A DNA stretch of 34,051 nt from Gallionellaceae bacterium (GTDB lineage: Bacteria > Pseudomonadota > Gammaproteobacteria > Burkholderiales > Gallionellaceae). The position numbers were made by a program, and so were the translations under genes. The DNA is taken from the NCBI GenBank assembly GCA_030834965.1, contig JAUQWW010000008.1, positions 1 to 34,051 of the forward strand, given 5' to 3'. Under the pieces are notes generated by a model, which ran no database searches, was not told where the DNA came from, and was given only the letters and a program-made list of their open reading frames with translations. This document shows positions 17,573 to 25,313 of this stretch, in pieces; the first letter of the stretch is position 1; each line of letters starts with the position of its first letter.

Positions 17573-18647
17573 GTTGTTTAGCAAACTCGCCCATAAAATT
17601 AACCAGCGCCTGTACGCCAGCCAGCGGCATCGCATTGTAAATGGAAGCGCGCATGCCGCCGACCGAACGGTGCCCCTTGAGCTGGAGCAAACCGCGTGCA
17701 TCGGCCTGCTTGAGGAAGTCGCCATCTAATGCAGCGTCCTTCAGCGTGAATGGCACGTTCATGCGCGAACGGTCTGCCTGATTCACCGGGCAATTGTAGA
17801 AGCCGTTGCTGGCGTCAATCGCGTCATACAGCAGCTTGGCCTTGGCGATGTTGTTCTTTTCCATCGCGGCGATGCCGCCATTTTTCTTCAGCCACTGGAA
17901 AACCAGCCCTGCCATGTAAATGGCGAAGGTCGGCGGCGTGTTGTACATGGATTCGTTGTCAGCGTGTGTCTTGTAATCCAGCATGGTGGGCGTACCTGCC
18001 GCCGCCTCCCCGATCAGGTCGTCGCGCACGATCACCAGCGTCAATCCGGCCGGCCCGACATTCTTCTGTGCGCCGGCGTAGATCAGGCCGAACTTGGACA
18101 CATCAATCTGGCGCGACAGGATGTTGGACGACATGTCTGCGACCAGCGGCACTGCGGCGGTTTGCGGCACCCAGTTGAATTCCACGCCGCCGATCGTTTC
18201 GTTCGGCGTGTAATGCAGATAGGCGGCGTTCGCATCGCACTTCCATGTATTGAAGGCCGGAACATAGGTGCAATTCTTATCGGAATTATTTGCCACGACA
18301 TTCACATTGCAGAATTTTTTCGCCTCGCCGATGGCCTTCTTCGACCATTCTCCGGTGTTGACGTAGTCAGCCGAGGTCTTGCCGCGCAACAGGTTCAGCG
18401 GGATCATCGAGAACTGCAGATGCGCGCCGCCCTGCAGAAACAGCACCTTGTAGTTGGCCGGAATGGAGAGCAGTTCGCGCAAGTCCTTTTCCGCGTCTGC
18501 GGCAATGCTGATGAATTCCTTGCCGCGATGGCTCATCTCCATCACGGACATGCCGCTGCCGTGCCAGTCCAGCAATTCTTCACGCGCCTGTTGCAGCACT
18601 TCGTGCGGCAATACCGCCGGACCCGCGCTAAAGTTATAGATAGTCAT
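17565..18647 (-). CDS. serC: Phosphoserine aminotransferase
   Basis: A 360-residue class V aminotransferase that converts 3-phosphohydroxypyruvate to phosphoserine and also acts in pyridoxal phosphate synthesis. [49 protein letters not shown] and the PLP lysine in [12 protein letters not shown] (Lys195) are family marks. The ATG at 18647 is preferred over a GTG at 18653 because GGGGAG lies at a proper distance only for the ATG. It starts 19 bases after gyrA and its end overlaps serA; the serC-serA-pheA order is convenient for amino acid supply. Confidence 0.97.
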   Translation of the reverse strand: MTIYNFSAGPAVLPHEVLQQAREELLDWHGSGMSVMEMSHRGKEFISIAADAEKDLRELLSIPANYKVLFLQGGAHLQFSMIPLNLLRGKTSADYVNTGEWSKKAIGEAKKFCNVNVVANNSDKNCTYVPAFNTWKCDANAAYLHYTPNETIGGVEFNWVPQTAAVPLVADMSSNILSRQIDVSKFGLIYAGAQKNVGPAGLTLVIVRDDLIGEAAAGTPTMLDYKTHADNESMYNTPPTFAIYMAGLVFQWLKKNGGIAAMEKNNIAKAKLLYDAIDASNGFYNCPVNQADRSRMNVPFTLKDAALDGDFLKQADARGLLQLKGHRSVGGMRASIYNAMPLAGVQALVNFMGEFAKQHG

Positions 18648-18666
18648 TTGCACTCCCCTCTCATTG

Positions 18667-21243
18667 TTATTCAGATTCTTCTTCGGATTCAGATTCTTCT
18701 TCCGGCTCAGCGATGCGGCTCAAGCCGGCCAGCTTGTCGCCCTTGTCCAGATTGATCAGCGTCACGCCCTGCGTCGCGCGACTCATCTCGCGGATCTCCT
18801 TGACGCGCGTGCGTATCATCACGCCGTTGGTGCCGATCAGCATGATCTCGTCTTCCTGGTTGACCAGCGTGGCCGCAACCACCTTGCCATTGCGCTCAGA
18901 AGTCTGAATCGCGATCATGCCTTGCGTGCCACGGCCGTGGCGTGTGTATTCCGCAATCGGGGTGCGCTTGCCGTAGCCGTTCTCGGTTGCGGTCAACACC
19001 GTCTGGCTTTCGTCGCCTGCCACCAGCAGCGCGATCACCTGCTGCCTCGCGGCCAGTTTCATGCCGCGCACGCCGCGCGACACGCGCCCCATGGAACGCA
19101 CATCGTTTTCGTCGAAGCGTACCGCCTTGCCACCATCGGAAAACAGCATCACGTCATGCTTGCCATCCGTCAGCGCCACGCCGATCAGGTAATCCCCTTC
19201 ATCCAGATTGATGGCAATGATGCCGGCCTTGCGCGGGTTGGCAAAATCGGACAATGGCGTCTTTTTCACCGTGCCTTGGGCAGTGGCAAAAAATACGAAT
19301 TGGTATTCCGAAAATTCCTTGACCGGCAATATCGCGTTGATCTTCTCGCCCTCTTCCAGCGGCAGCAGATTCACGATCGGCTTGCCACGGCTGGTGCGCG
19401 TACCCTGCGGCACGTCATATACCTTGATCCAGTACACCTGGCCGCGGCTGGAGAAGCACAGGATGTAATCGTGCGTGTTGGCAATGAACAGATTATCGAC
19501 AAAATCGTCTTCCTTGGTCGGCGCCGCCTGCTTGCCGCGCCCGCCGCGCTTCTGCGCACGGTATTCGTCCAGCTTCTGCGCCTTCATGTAGCCGCCATGC
19601 GACAGCGTCACGACCACATCTTCCGGCGCGATCAGATCTTCCATGCTCATATCTTGCGTATGCGTGACAATCTCGCTGCGGCGCTTGTCGCCATACTGCG
19701 CCTTGATCGCAATCAGCTCATCGCCGATGATTTGCGTGATGCGCGCGGGCTTCGCCAGAATGTCGAGCAGATCCACAATCTTGTCCATCACCTCGCGGTA
19801 TTCGCCGACGATCTTGTCCTGCTCCAGCCCGGTCAGGCGCTGCAAGCGCAGCTCCAGAATGGCTTGTGCCTGCACGTCGGACAGCTTGTAGGCGCGCTCA
19901 CTCCCCTGCCCCTGCATTCCAAACTCGGGCGACAGCGTTTCCGGACGCGACGCATCGCTCACCCGACTCAGCATCTCTTCCACGAGCGAAGAACGCCAGG
20001 CACGCGCCATCAAGCCTTGCTTGGCAATGGCCGGAGTCGCCGCCGCCTTGATCAGCGCGATGATTTCGTCCACGTTGGACAGCGCAACCGCCAAGCCTTC
20101 CAGGATGTGCCCGCGGTCACGCGCCTTGCGCAGCTCGAATACTGTGCGGCGCGTCACCACCTCGCGGCGGTGGCGCAGGAAAGCATCCAGGAACTGCTTC
20201 AGGTTGAGCAACTGCGGCCGCCCGTCGAGCAGCGCCACCATATTCATGCCGAAGCTGTCCTGCAACTGGGTTTCCTTGTACAGCTGGTTGAGAATGACAT
20301 CCGGCACTTCGCCGCGCTTCAGCTCAATGACGGCACGCATGCCGGACTTGTCCGATTCGTCGCGGATTTCGGAAATACCCTCGAGGCGTTTTTCGCGCAC
20401 CAGCTCGCCGATCTTCATCAGCAGGTTGGCCTTGTTTACCTGATACGGCAGCTCGTCGATGATGATGGCCTGGCGGCCACCCACCTTATCGATATCTTCA
20501 AAATGGCAGCGCGCGCGCATGACCACGCGCCCGCGCCCGGTGCGGTATCCCTCCTTGACGCCCGCCGTGCCATAGATGAAGCCGGCCGTGGGGAAATCCG
20601 GCGCGGGAATGAGCTCGATCAGCTGCTCGATATCCATCTCGGGATCTTTCAGCAGGGCCAGACAGCCATCCACGACCTCGCTCATGTTGTGCGGGGGGAT
20701 ATTCGTCGCCATGCCGACCGCGATGCCGGAGGAACCGTTCACCAGCAGGTTGGGGAAGCGCGCCGGGAACACCAGCGGCTCCTGTTCGGAACCGTCGTAG
20801 TTGGGGCCGAAATCGACCGTTTCCTTGTCCAGGTCAGCCAGCAATTCGTGCGCGATGCGCGCCATGCGGATTTCGGTGTAACGCATCGCCGCCGCGTTGT
20901 CGCCATCCACCGAGCCGAAGTTGCCCTGCCCGTCGATCAGCGGGTAGCGCAGCGAAAAATCCTGCGCCATACGCACGATCGTGTCATACACCGCCGTATC
21001 GCCATGCGGGTGGTATTTACCGATCACATCGCCGACGATACGCGCCGACTTCTTGTATGCCTTGTTCCAGTCATTGGACAACTCGTGCATGGAAAACAGC
21101 GCACGTCGATGCACCGGTTTGAGGCCATCGCGTACATCCGGCAGCGCACGCCCGATGATGACGCTCATCGCATAGTCGAGATACGACTTGCGCATCTCTC
21201 CTTCAAGACTGACATTCAGAGTTTCTTTTGCGAATTGTTCCAT
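18667..21243 (-). CDS. gyrA: DNA gyrase subunit A
   Basis: An 858-residue A subunit of the type II topoisomerase that introduces negative supercoils. The catalytic Tyr122 (AAMRYTE), the quinolone-resistance region [17 protein letters not shown] with Thr83 (Ser in E. coli, Thr also in wild-type Pseudomonas) and Asp87, and a GyrA box in the C-terminal domain (QKRGGRG) needed for wrapping DNA are visible. The tail is acidic (SESEEESE). The length is typical. It heads the minus-strand cluster, with its own promoter at 21294-21323 divergent from ubiG. Thr83 is a natural variant and is not by itself evidence of resistance. Confidence 0.98.
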   Translation of the reverse strand: MEQFAKETLNVSLEGEMRKSYLDYAMSVIIGRALPDVRDGLKPVHRRALFSMHELSNDWNKAYKKSARIVGDVIGKYHPHGDTAVYDTIVRMAQDFSLRYPLIDGQGNFGSVDGDNAAAMRYTEIRMARIAHELLADLDKETVDFGPNYDGSEQEPLVFPARFPNLLVNGSSGIAVGMATNIPPHNMSEVVDGCLALLKDPEMDIEQLIELIPAPDFPTAGFIYGTAGVKEGYRTGRGRVVMRARCHFEDIDKVGGRQAIIIDELPYQVNKANLLMKIGELVREKRLEGISEIRDESDKSGMRAVIELKRGEVPDVILNQLYKETQLQDSFGMNMVALLDGRPQLLNLKQFLDAFLRHRREVVTRRTVFELRKARDRGHILEGLAVALSNVDEIIALIKAAATPAIAKQGLMARAWRSSLVEEMLSRVSDASRPETLSPEFGMQGQGSERAYKLSDVQAQAILELRLQRLTGLEQDKIVGEYREVMDKIVDLLDILAKPARITQIIGDELIAIKAQYGDKRRSEIVTHTQDMSMEDLIAPEDVVVTLSHGGYMKAQKLDEYRAQKRGGRGKQAAPTKEDDFVDNLFIANTHDYILCFSSRGQVYWIKVYDVPQGTRTSRGKPIVNLLPLEEGEKINAILPVKEFSEYQFVFFATAQGTVKKTPLSDFANPRKAGIIAINLDEGDYLIGVALTDGKHDVMLFSDGGKAVRFDENDVRSMGRVSRGVRGMKLAARQQVIALLVAGDESQTVLTATENGYGKRTPIAEYTRHGRGTQGMIAIQTSERNGKVVAATLVNQEDEIMLIGTNGVMIRTRVKEIREMSRATQGVTLINLDKGDKLAGLSRIAEPEEESESEEESE

Positions 21244-21293
21244 AGATGGCGATGCCTTAACCTTGAATTGACGGACTCAAAAATCAGCCCGAG

Positions 21294-21323
21294 ATTTTAT
21301 CATGCCCGCCTTGCTCGCGACAA
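21294..21323 (-). promoter_or_regulatory. gyrA promoter
   Basis: On the minus strand TTGTCG (21323-21318) and TAAAAT (21299-21294) are 18 bases apart, predicting a start near 21287 and a leader of about 44 bases before the gyrA ATG. No ribosome binding site of strong type is seen, as is common for gyrA. Confidence 0.55.
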
Positions 21324-21415
21324 AACATAATTCCTCCGGGCGCGAATGCCAGAGATGCTGGCAGTCCAGCCCAAGTTTTGCTACATTCCACGCACCTCTA
21401 CCCGGTAAACATGCC

Positions 21416-22111
21416 ATGACCAACGCCGATCCGCTTGAACTCGAAAAATTCAGCCAGCTCGCCCACCGTTGGTGGGACGCCAACAGCGAATTCAAGCCGC
21501 TGCACGACATCAATCCGCTGCGCCTGGATTACATCAACCGCATCGTGCCGCTCACAGGCAAGACCGTGCTGGATGTCGGCTGCGGCGGCGGCATCCTGAC
21601 CGAAAGCATGGCTGCGCTTGGCGCGCAGGTCACCGGCATCGATCTTGGCGACAAGGCCCTGCAGGTTGCCAAGCTGCACCTGCTGGAAAGCGGCAAACAG
21701 GTGGACTATCGCAAGATCGCCGTGGAAGACCATGCGACGGAGCAACCCGGCCATTACGACGTCGTCACCTGCATGGAAATGCTCGAACACGTGCCCGACC
21801 CCGCCAGCACCGTGCGCGCCTGCGCGCAACTGGTCAAACCGGGCGGCCATGTGTTCTTTTCCACCCTCAACCGCAACGCCAAATCCTATTTGTATGCCGT
21901 GATCGGCGCGGAATACATCCTCAAGCTGCTGCCGCGCGGCACGCACGACTATGAAAAATTCATCAAGCCCTCCGAACTGGCGCAGTTCTGCCGCAACGCC
22001 GGCCTGAATGTGTCCGACATCATCGGCATGAGCTACCACCCGCTCTACAAAACCTACAGCTTGGGCAAGGACACCGACGTCAACTACCTGCTCGCCTGCC
22101 GCCGTGATTGA
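21416..22111 (+). CDS. ubiG: Ubiquinone biosynthesis O-methyltransferase UbiG
   Basis: A 231-residue SAM-dependent methyltransferase carrying out both O-methylations of ubiquinone synthesis. Motif [14 protein letters not shown] (51-63), Asp76 ([10 protein letters not shown]), [10 protein letters not shown], and the family-specific [12 protein letters not shown] and GMSYHPL are present. The ATG at 21416 fits the usual N-terminus ([19 protein letters not shown]); an upstream in-frame start at 21302 would add residues unlike the family. The stop overlaps the next gene by 8 bases. Having ubiG implies a ubiquinone-based respiratory chain. Confidence 0.96.
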   Translation: MTNADPLELEKFSQLAHRWWDANSEFKPLHDINPLRLDYINRIVPLTGKTVLDVGCGGGILTESMAALGAQVTGIDLGDKALQVAKLHLLESGKQVDYRKIAVEDHATEQPGHYDVVTCMEMLEHVPDPASTVRACAQLVKPGGHVFFSTLNRNAKSYLYAVIGAEYILKLLPRGTHDYEKFIKPSELAQFCRNAGLNVSDIIGMSYHPLYKTYSLGKDTDVNYLLACRRD

Positions 22112-22757
22112 AGCGGTCTTATTCGACCTCGACGGCACCTTCGCGGACACCGCGCCAGACCTTGCCGCCGCGCTCAACCATGTGCGCACCCGGCACGCAT
22201 TGCCCCCCTTGCCGCTGGAAGCCATCCGCCCGCAAGCCTCACACGGCTCGCCCGGCCTGCTTAAACTGGGTTTCGGCATTACGCCCGATGCACCAGATTA
22301 TCCCGCGCTGCGACTGGCCTTCCTGGACTACTACACTGCCCACATCTGCGTCCACACCACACTGTTTCCCGGTATGGCACAACTAATCGAGGTACTGGAA
22401 CAGCGCGGCCTGCCATGGGGCATCGTCACCAACAAACCGCACCGCCTCACCCTCCCGCTGATGCAGGCGCTGGGCTACGCAGAGCGCGCCGGGTGCCTGG
22501 TCAGCGGCGATACCTGCGCGCACGCCAAGCCCCATCCCGACCCGCTGCTCAAGGCCGCCGAAATGCTCGCTATCGCACCGGAGCGCTGCCTGTTCCTCGG
22601 CGACGATATTCGCGACGTTGAAGCCGGACGTGCCGCCGGCACAAAAAACCTGATTGCCCGCTACGGCTACATCGCCGCGCAGGAAGACCTCGCCGCCTGG
22701 CAGGCAGACGGTGCGATTGATTCCCCCATGGAACTTATCGCGCACCTTGCACTCTGA
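22104..22757 (+). CDS. gph: HAD phosphatase of the Gph/MupP type
   Basis: A 217-residue haloacid-dehalogenase phosphatase. Motif [10 protein letters not shown] with Asp8 and Asp10, motif II IVTNK, and motifs [13 protein letters not shown] and [14 protein letters not shown] are intact. Databases usually call such proteins phosphoglycolate phosphatase. However, the position right after ubiG and near gyrA/serC, and stretches such as [25 protein letters not shown] and RYGYI, resemble Pseudomonas MupP, which dephosphorylates N-acetylmuramic acid 6-phosphate in peptidoglycan recycling. So MupP is at least as likely as Gph; amgK and murU are not in the window. The start is a GTG at 22104, overlapping ubiG by 8 bases. 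Confidence 0.88.
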   Translation: MIEAVLFDLDGTFADTAPDLAAALNHVRTRHALPPLPLEAIRPQASHGSPGLLKLGFGITPDAPDYPALRLAFLDYYTAHICVHTTLFPGMAQLIEVLEQRGLPWGIVTNKPHRLTLPLMQALGYAERAGCLVSGDTCAHAKPHPDPLLKAAEMLAIAPERCLFLGDDIRDVEAGRAAGTKNLIARYGYIAAQEDLAAWQADGAIDSPMELIAHLAL

Positions 22758-22760
22758 TAC

Positions 22761-22769
22761 TGCTACAAT
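22761..22769 (+). promoter_or_regulatory. Extended -10 promoter of ssrA
   Basis: TGCTACAAT is an extended -10 element just after the gph stop. It predicts a start near 22776 and so a precursor with about 25 extra bases at the 5' end, which RNase P would remove. No convincing -35 is seen. Confidence 0.5.
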
Positions 22770-22801
22770 CTGCATCGTTTTAAGCAGATAGAAACGAAAC
22801 C

Positions 22802-23170
22802 GGGGGCGACCTGGCTTCGACGTGGGTTGCAAAGCAGCGTAGGGCATACCGAGGACCCGCCACCTCGTAAATCAGCTGGAAAACCAATAGTCGCAAACGA
22901 CGAAAAGTACGCTTTAGCAGCGTAAGCTGTTAGACCTCACACCCTGCTGTCCGTGGAGGGGCTCAAGGCCGCAAGGCCGCGATGAGTGAGGTCATTTACA
23001 CGGAATCGTGTCATGCAGGGTTACTTTGCATGGCATTAAATTTAGGTGACTAGTCCTGTAGCAGCCTGTCGGTTGGCGTCTGCCGGATGAAATCAAACAA
23101 CCAGACTAAGTATGTAGAACTGCCTGTAGAGTGCTTGCGGACGGGGGTTCAATTCCCCCCGCCTCCACCA
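22802..23170 (+). ncRNA. ssrA: Transfer-messenger RNA (tmRNA)
   Basis: A one-piece tmRNA of 369 bases. The 5' end GGGGGCGACCTGGCTTCGAC and 3' end CGGGGGTTCAATTCCCCCCG plus CCTCCACCA form the alanine tRNA-like part, with acceptor pairing of GGGGGCG to CGCCTCC and an encoded CCA. The tag frame at 22893-22925 starts with GCA and reads ANDEKYALAA before TAA. With SmpB, tmRNA rescues stalled ribosomes and marks the peptide for ClpXP through the ALAA end. A strong terminator follows at once. The 3' end is a common target for integrative elements, and a second copy of it lies at 23341. Confidence 0.98.
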
Positions 23171-23172
23171 AC

Positions 23173-23214
23173 AAAACGAAAAAGCTCATCCGCAAGGGTG
23201 GGCTTTTTCGTTTT
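23173..23214 (+). terminator. tmRNA terminator
   Basis: AAAACGAAAAAGCTCATCC pairs with GGGTGGGCTTTTTCGTTTT around GCAA; a long A-rich/T-rich stem directly after the CCA end, able to work in both directions. Confidence 0.9.
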
Positions 23215-23340
23215 GGTCGCGGCGGTTGATGGAATTGAAACCACGTCTGGAACGGACGGGTGGTGAGCAGAGAATTCGAGCAGCACTGCTGCGAGCCTGC
23301 GAACGCCAACGCGCCTGCATGCGCGTTGGCTGGCGATGGC

Positions 23341-23361
23341 CAATTCCCGCCGCCTCCACCA
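23341..23361 (+). repeat. Second copy of the tmRNA 3' end (att-like)
   Basis: CAATTCCCGCCGCCTCCACC plus A matches the tmRNA 3' end at 23150-23170 at 20 of 21 bases, including the CCA. The spacing is 191 bases. Such a direct repeat of a tmRNA or tRNA 3' end is the usual footprint of a tyrosine-recombinase element that integrated there. No integrase gene lies between the copies, so this is a scar or remnant. Confidence 0.75.
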
Positions 23362-23398
23362 ATTGAGCATTTTTAAGCCGTCCAAAGAAGCCCATCAA

Positions 23399-23425
23399 AC
23401 CCGCACAGTTAAATGCTTTGCGGGT
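23399..23425. terminator. Possible terminator-like hairpin after the second att-like copy
   Basis: ACCCGCA (23399-23405) pairs with TGCGGGT (23419-23425) around 13 bases and is followed by CTTCTCTTG on the plus strand. It could be the original tmRNA terminator displaced by integration, or the terminator of the convergent lipoprotein gene. Confidence 0.4.
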
Positions 23426-23447
23426 CTTCTCTTGTCCAGCCGAGAGC

Positions 23448-23867
23448 TCAATCGGCGCAGGATCTCGCTCCACCCTCAATCCAGCGCTTATATTTCAAAA
23501 TAAGCTCCTCCGGAGGGTTGTCGCCAGAATTATAAATCGTTATCCGAGTCCCCCCGTTTTCGGTGGGTTCAAGTTCTGCCGTGGACAAGACTCTCGCCTG
23601 TGCGCCAGCAAAGCGGGTGATGCTAACACTTCCACTGCGCCCATCTATCCCTGGCGCCTCTGCCGCCGATTTGACGTACAGAGTTTCCAGGCAATCCCTC
23701 GTCATGTCTCTGAGCAAAGGGTAGGCTTCCTTAACAGGCATTTTGAAAACCAGCTCTGTTTTCGACCCAGGATCATTCTTCAACTCGGCGCGAGTCGCGT
23801 TGGTTACACCGTTAGCGCAAGCGGCCAAAAGCATTGCGGAAAAGGCAATTGTGACGATGTGTTTCAT
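23448..23867 (-). CDS. Putative lipoprotein of unknown function
   Basis: A 139-residue protein whose first 17 residues form a lipoprotein signal (MKHIVTIAFSAMLLAAC, lipobox LAAC with Cys17). Asp or Lys at +2 is absent (Ala18), so outer-membrane sorting is possible. The mature part is polar with mixed alpha/beta character (KTELVFKMPVKEAYPLLRDM; GGTRITIYNSGD) and three further cysteines at most; no known domain is recognised. It stands alone on the minus strand between the att-like copy of the tmRNA end and a long intergenic region, so it could be cargo of a vanished element or an ordinary resident gene. The function is not known. Confidence 0.7.
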   Translation of the reverse strand: MKHIVTIAFSAMLLAACANGVTNATRAELKNDPGSKTELVFKMPVKEAYPLLRDMTRDCLETLYVKSAAEAPGIDGRSGSVSITRFAGAQARVLSTAELEPTENGGTRITIYNSGDNPPEELILKYKRWIEGGARSCAD

Positions 23868-24166
23868 ACAACTATTCTACGCCAACCAATTTCGAATTGC
23901 GAGACGGCCGTCATTGGATATTATTGCGCTTTTCTTGGCGTGACTCTATTCAGAGATTCCAATCATTGCTTAAAAAACACTGACTCATAGAACGCGCTCT
24001 AATTGACGAAGGCCATTCAATTTTCCTGGCATGTAGCAGGGGCGGGAAAATCTCTACCGCTTCTAAAATGACGAGCGCGTGTAGGTCACCAGCTTATCGC
24101 TAACCCGAAATATATCTCGCGCGCGCGAACTGATCGGAATTGTCTCTAGCATGCTACGACTGGGGA
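23868..24166. other. Intergenic region upstream of the structured leader
   Basis: No coding potential is seen. CGCTAACCCG at 24098-24107 is the exact reverse complement of CGGGTTAGCG at 24239-24248 within the structured RNA downstream, which could matter if transcription ever starts further upstream. An alternating purine-pyrimidine run (CTCGCGCGCGCG) lies near 24116-24127. Confidence 0.4.
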
Positions 24167-24172
24167 TATAAT
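24167..24172 (+). promoter_or_regulatory. Consensus -10 element of the structured leader
   Basis: A perfect TATAAT. The predicted start, 24175-24180, coincides with the GGGGCAGCG that opens the structured RNA. A -35 is poor: CTCTAG is at 17 bases and TTGTCT at 21. An activator (for example a MerR-type metal sensor, which uses long spacers) could be needed; that is a guess. Confidence 0.55.
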
Positions 24173-24174
24173 TA

Positions 24175-24313
24175 GGGGCAGCGGAATAGGCATGGGGGCA
24201 ACAAGCCATGCGCTAACTGGCAGCATCAAGGATCAGTGCGGGTTAGCGCAAGATATTCGGTAGACGCCGCCCACCATCAACCGAAAAGCCCGGCCTTATC
24301 CGCCGGGCTTTTT
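24175..24313 (+). ncRNA. Candidate structured leader RNA or sRNA before the cation efflux gene
   Basis: About 139 bases between a TATAAT box and an intrinsic terminator. Visible pairings are GGGC-A-GCG (24176-24183) with CGC-C-GCCC (24265-24272), GAATA (24184-24188) with TATTC (24254-24258), a hairpin GCATGG/CCATGC (24190-24195 with 24206-24211), and an arm of about 7 bp, GCTAAC-type, between 24211-24217 and 24242-24248. Together these make a three-way junction closed by an outer stem. The terminator ends 17 bases before the efflux ATG, so read-through would be needed to express that gene from this promoter. It could be a metal-sensing riboswitch/attenuator or an independent sRNA. It does not match the NiCo (czcD) or Mn (yybP-ykoY) consensus as I remember them. 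Confidence 0.55.
24284..24313 (+). terminator. Intrinsic terminator before the cation efflux gene
   Basis: AAAAGCCCGGC pairs with GCCGGGCTTTTT around CTTATCC, with the T run included. Its placement between a promoter and the ribosome binding site of the next gene (GGAAG) is the layout of a transcription attenuator. Confidence 0.9.
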
Positions 24314-24330
24314 CACACGGAAGCAAACTG

Positions 24331-25305
24331 ATGGCACATCACCACGCACACAACCATTCTCACGAACACGATCACGACGTTCACTCGCACGGTGGCGGCT
24401 ACCACCACGGCGATCCGCACAATCATGGTCGCGCCTTTGTCATCGCCGTTGCCCTGAACACCGCTTTTGCCGTGGTCGAGTTCGCCTGCGGCCTCATTGC
24501 CAATTCGACGGCCCTGTTGGCCGATGCCGGGCACAACCTCTCGGATGTGCTGGGCCTGCTGCTGGCATTCGGCGCAGCGATCCTTTCCCGCAAGGCACCG
24601 AGCGAGCGCTACACCTATGGCTTGCGCAGCACCTCGATTCTGGCTGCACTGGCAAACGCCACGTTCCTTCTGGTGGCCTGCGGGGCAATTGCGTGGGAGG
24701 CCATGCAACGCTTCTCGCACCCCCCCGTGGTGGCCGGGTTGACGGTCACGCTGGTGGCGGGTATCGGCATCGTCATCAACGGGGTGTCGGCGTGGCTGTT
24801 CGTCAAGGGAAGCAAGGGTGATTTGAACATTCGCGGTGCCTACCTGCACATGGTGGCCGATGCGGCGATCTCGCTCGGTGTGGTCGTTGCCGGTTTGGCG
24901 ATGATGTTCACCGGCTGGTACTGGCTTGATCCGGTTATCAGCCTGGTGATCGTGGCGGTTATCGTAATCGGCACCTGGGGCTTGCTACGCGAGTCGGTGC
25001 AACTGGCATTGAGCGCTGTCCCGCCACATATCGACGTGCCCGCAGTGGAAGCCTATCTGCGCCAATGTCCCGGTGTCACGGACATACACGATCTGCACAT
25101 CTGGGGCATGAGCACGACCGAGAGCGCCCTGACTGTTCATCTGGTAATGCCGGAAGGCTATCCCGGGGATATGTTCATGGACGACATCATGTGTACGCTG
25201 CAAGAGCGTTTCTTTATCCAGCACAGCACGCTGCAGGTGGAACAAGGAACGACCAATCATGCCTGCGCGCTGCATCCAGACAGGACGGTTGCGCACGTCC
25301 ACTGA
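24331..25305 (+). CDS. Cation diffusion facilitator (CzcD/DmeF-type metal exporter)
   Basis: A 324-residue inner-membrane protein of the cation diffusion facilitator family, which exports divalent metals such as Zn, Co, Ni or Cd in exchange for protons. The first 34 residues are a histidine-rich metal-binding tail (about 14 His). Six membrane helices follow, with the transport-site motifs ADAGHNLSD in helix 2 and HMVADAAISLG in helix 5 (Asp/His pairs typical of Zn/Co/Cd carriers), and then a cytoplasmic C-terminal domain (VEAYLRQCPGVTDIHDLHIWG). A His-rich end also closes the protein (VAHVH). A GGAAG site precedes the ATG at 24331. It is followed after 8 bases by an ABC exporter gene, likely cotranscribed. 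Metal choice cannot be fixed from sequence. Confidence 0.93.
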   Translation: MAHHHAHNHSHEHDHDVHSHGGGYHHGDPHNHGRAFVIAVALNTAFAVVEFACGLIANSTALLADAGHNLSDVLGLLLAFGAAILSRKAPSERYTYGLRSTSILAALANATFLLVACGAIAWEAMQRFSHPPVVAGLTVTLVAGIGIVINGVSAWLFVKGSKGDLNIRGAYLHMVADAAISLGVVVAGLAMMFTGWYWLDPVISLVIVAVIVIGTWGLLRESVQLALSAVPPHIDVPAVEAYLRQCPGVTDIHDLHIWGMSTTESALTVHLVMPEGYPGDMFMDDIMCTLQERFFIQHSTLQVEQGTTNHACALHPDRTVAHVH

Positions 25306-25313
25306 GATCGCCG

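Noticed and set aside
17572-17725. Upstream extension of serA by 51 residues
   Set aside because: It lies wholly within serC in another frame and is unlike SerA proteins.
18990-21243. Thr83 in GyrA as a quinolone-resistance mutation
   Set aside because: Thr at this place is the natural residue in many bacteria, so it is not evidence of an acquired change.
18664-21330. Very long open frame (888 codons) on the plus strand opposite gyrA
   Set aside because: The translation is low-complexity and rich in His, Gln and Arg, exactly as expected for an antisense shadow of a GC-rich gene; gyrA on the minus strand is unmistakable.
21302-21415. Upstream extension of ubiG by 38 residues
   Set aside because: It overlaps the gyrA promoter and is unlike UbiG; the family N-terminus starts at 21416.
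24175-24313. tmRNA-, 6S- or SRP-RNA-like identity of the structured leader
   Set aside because: It lacks the tRNA-like ends of tmRNA, the length and long bulged rod of 6S RNA, and the GGAAG tetraloop region of SRP RNA.
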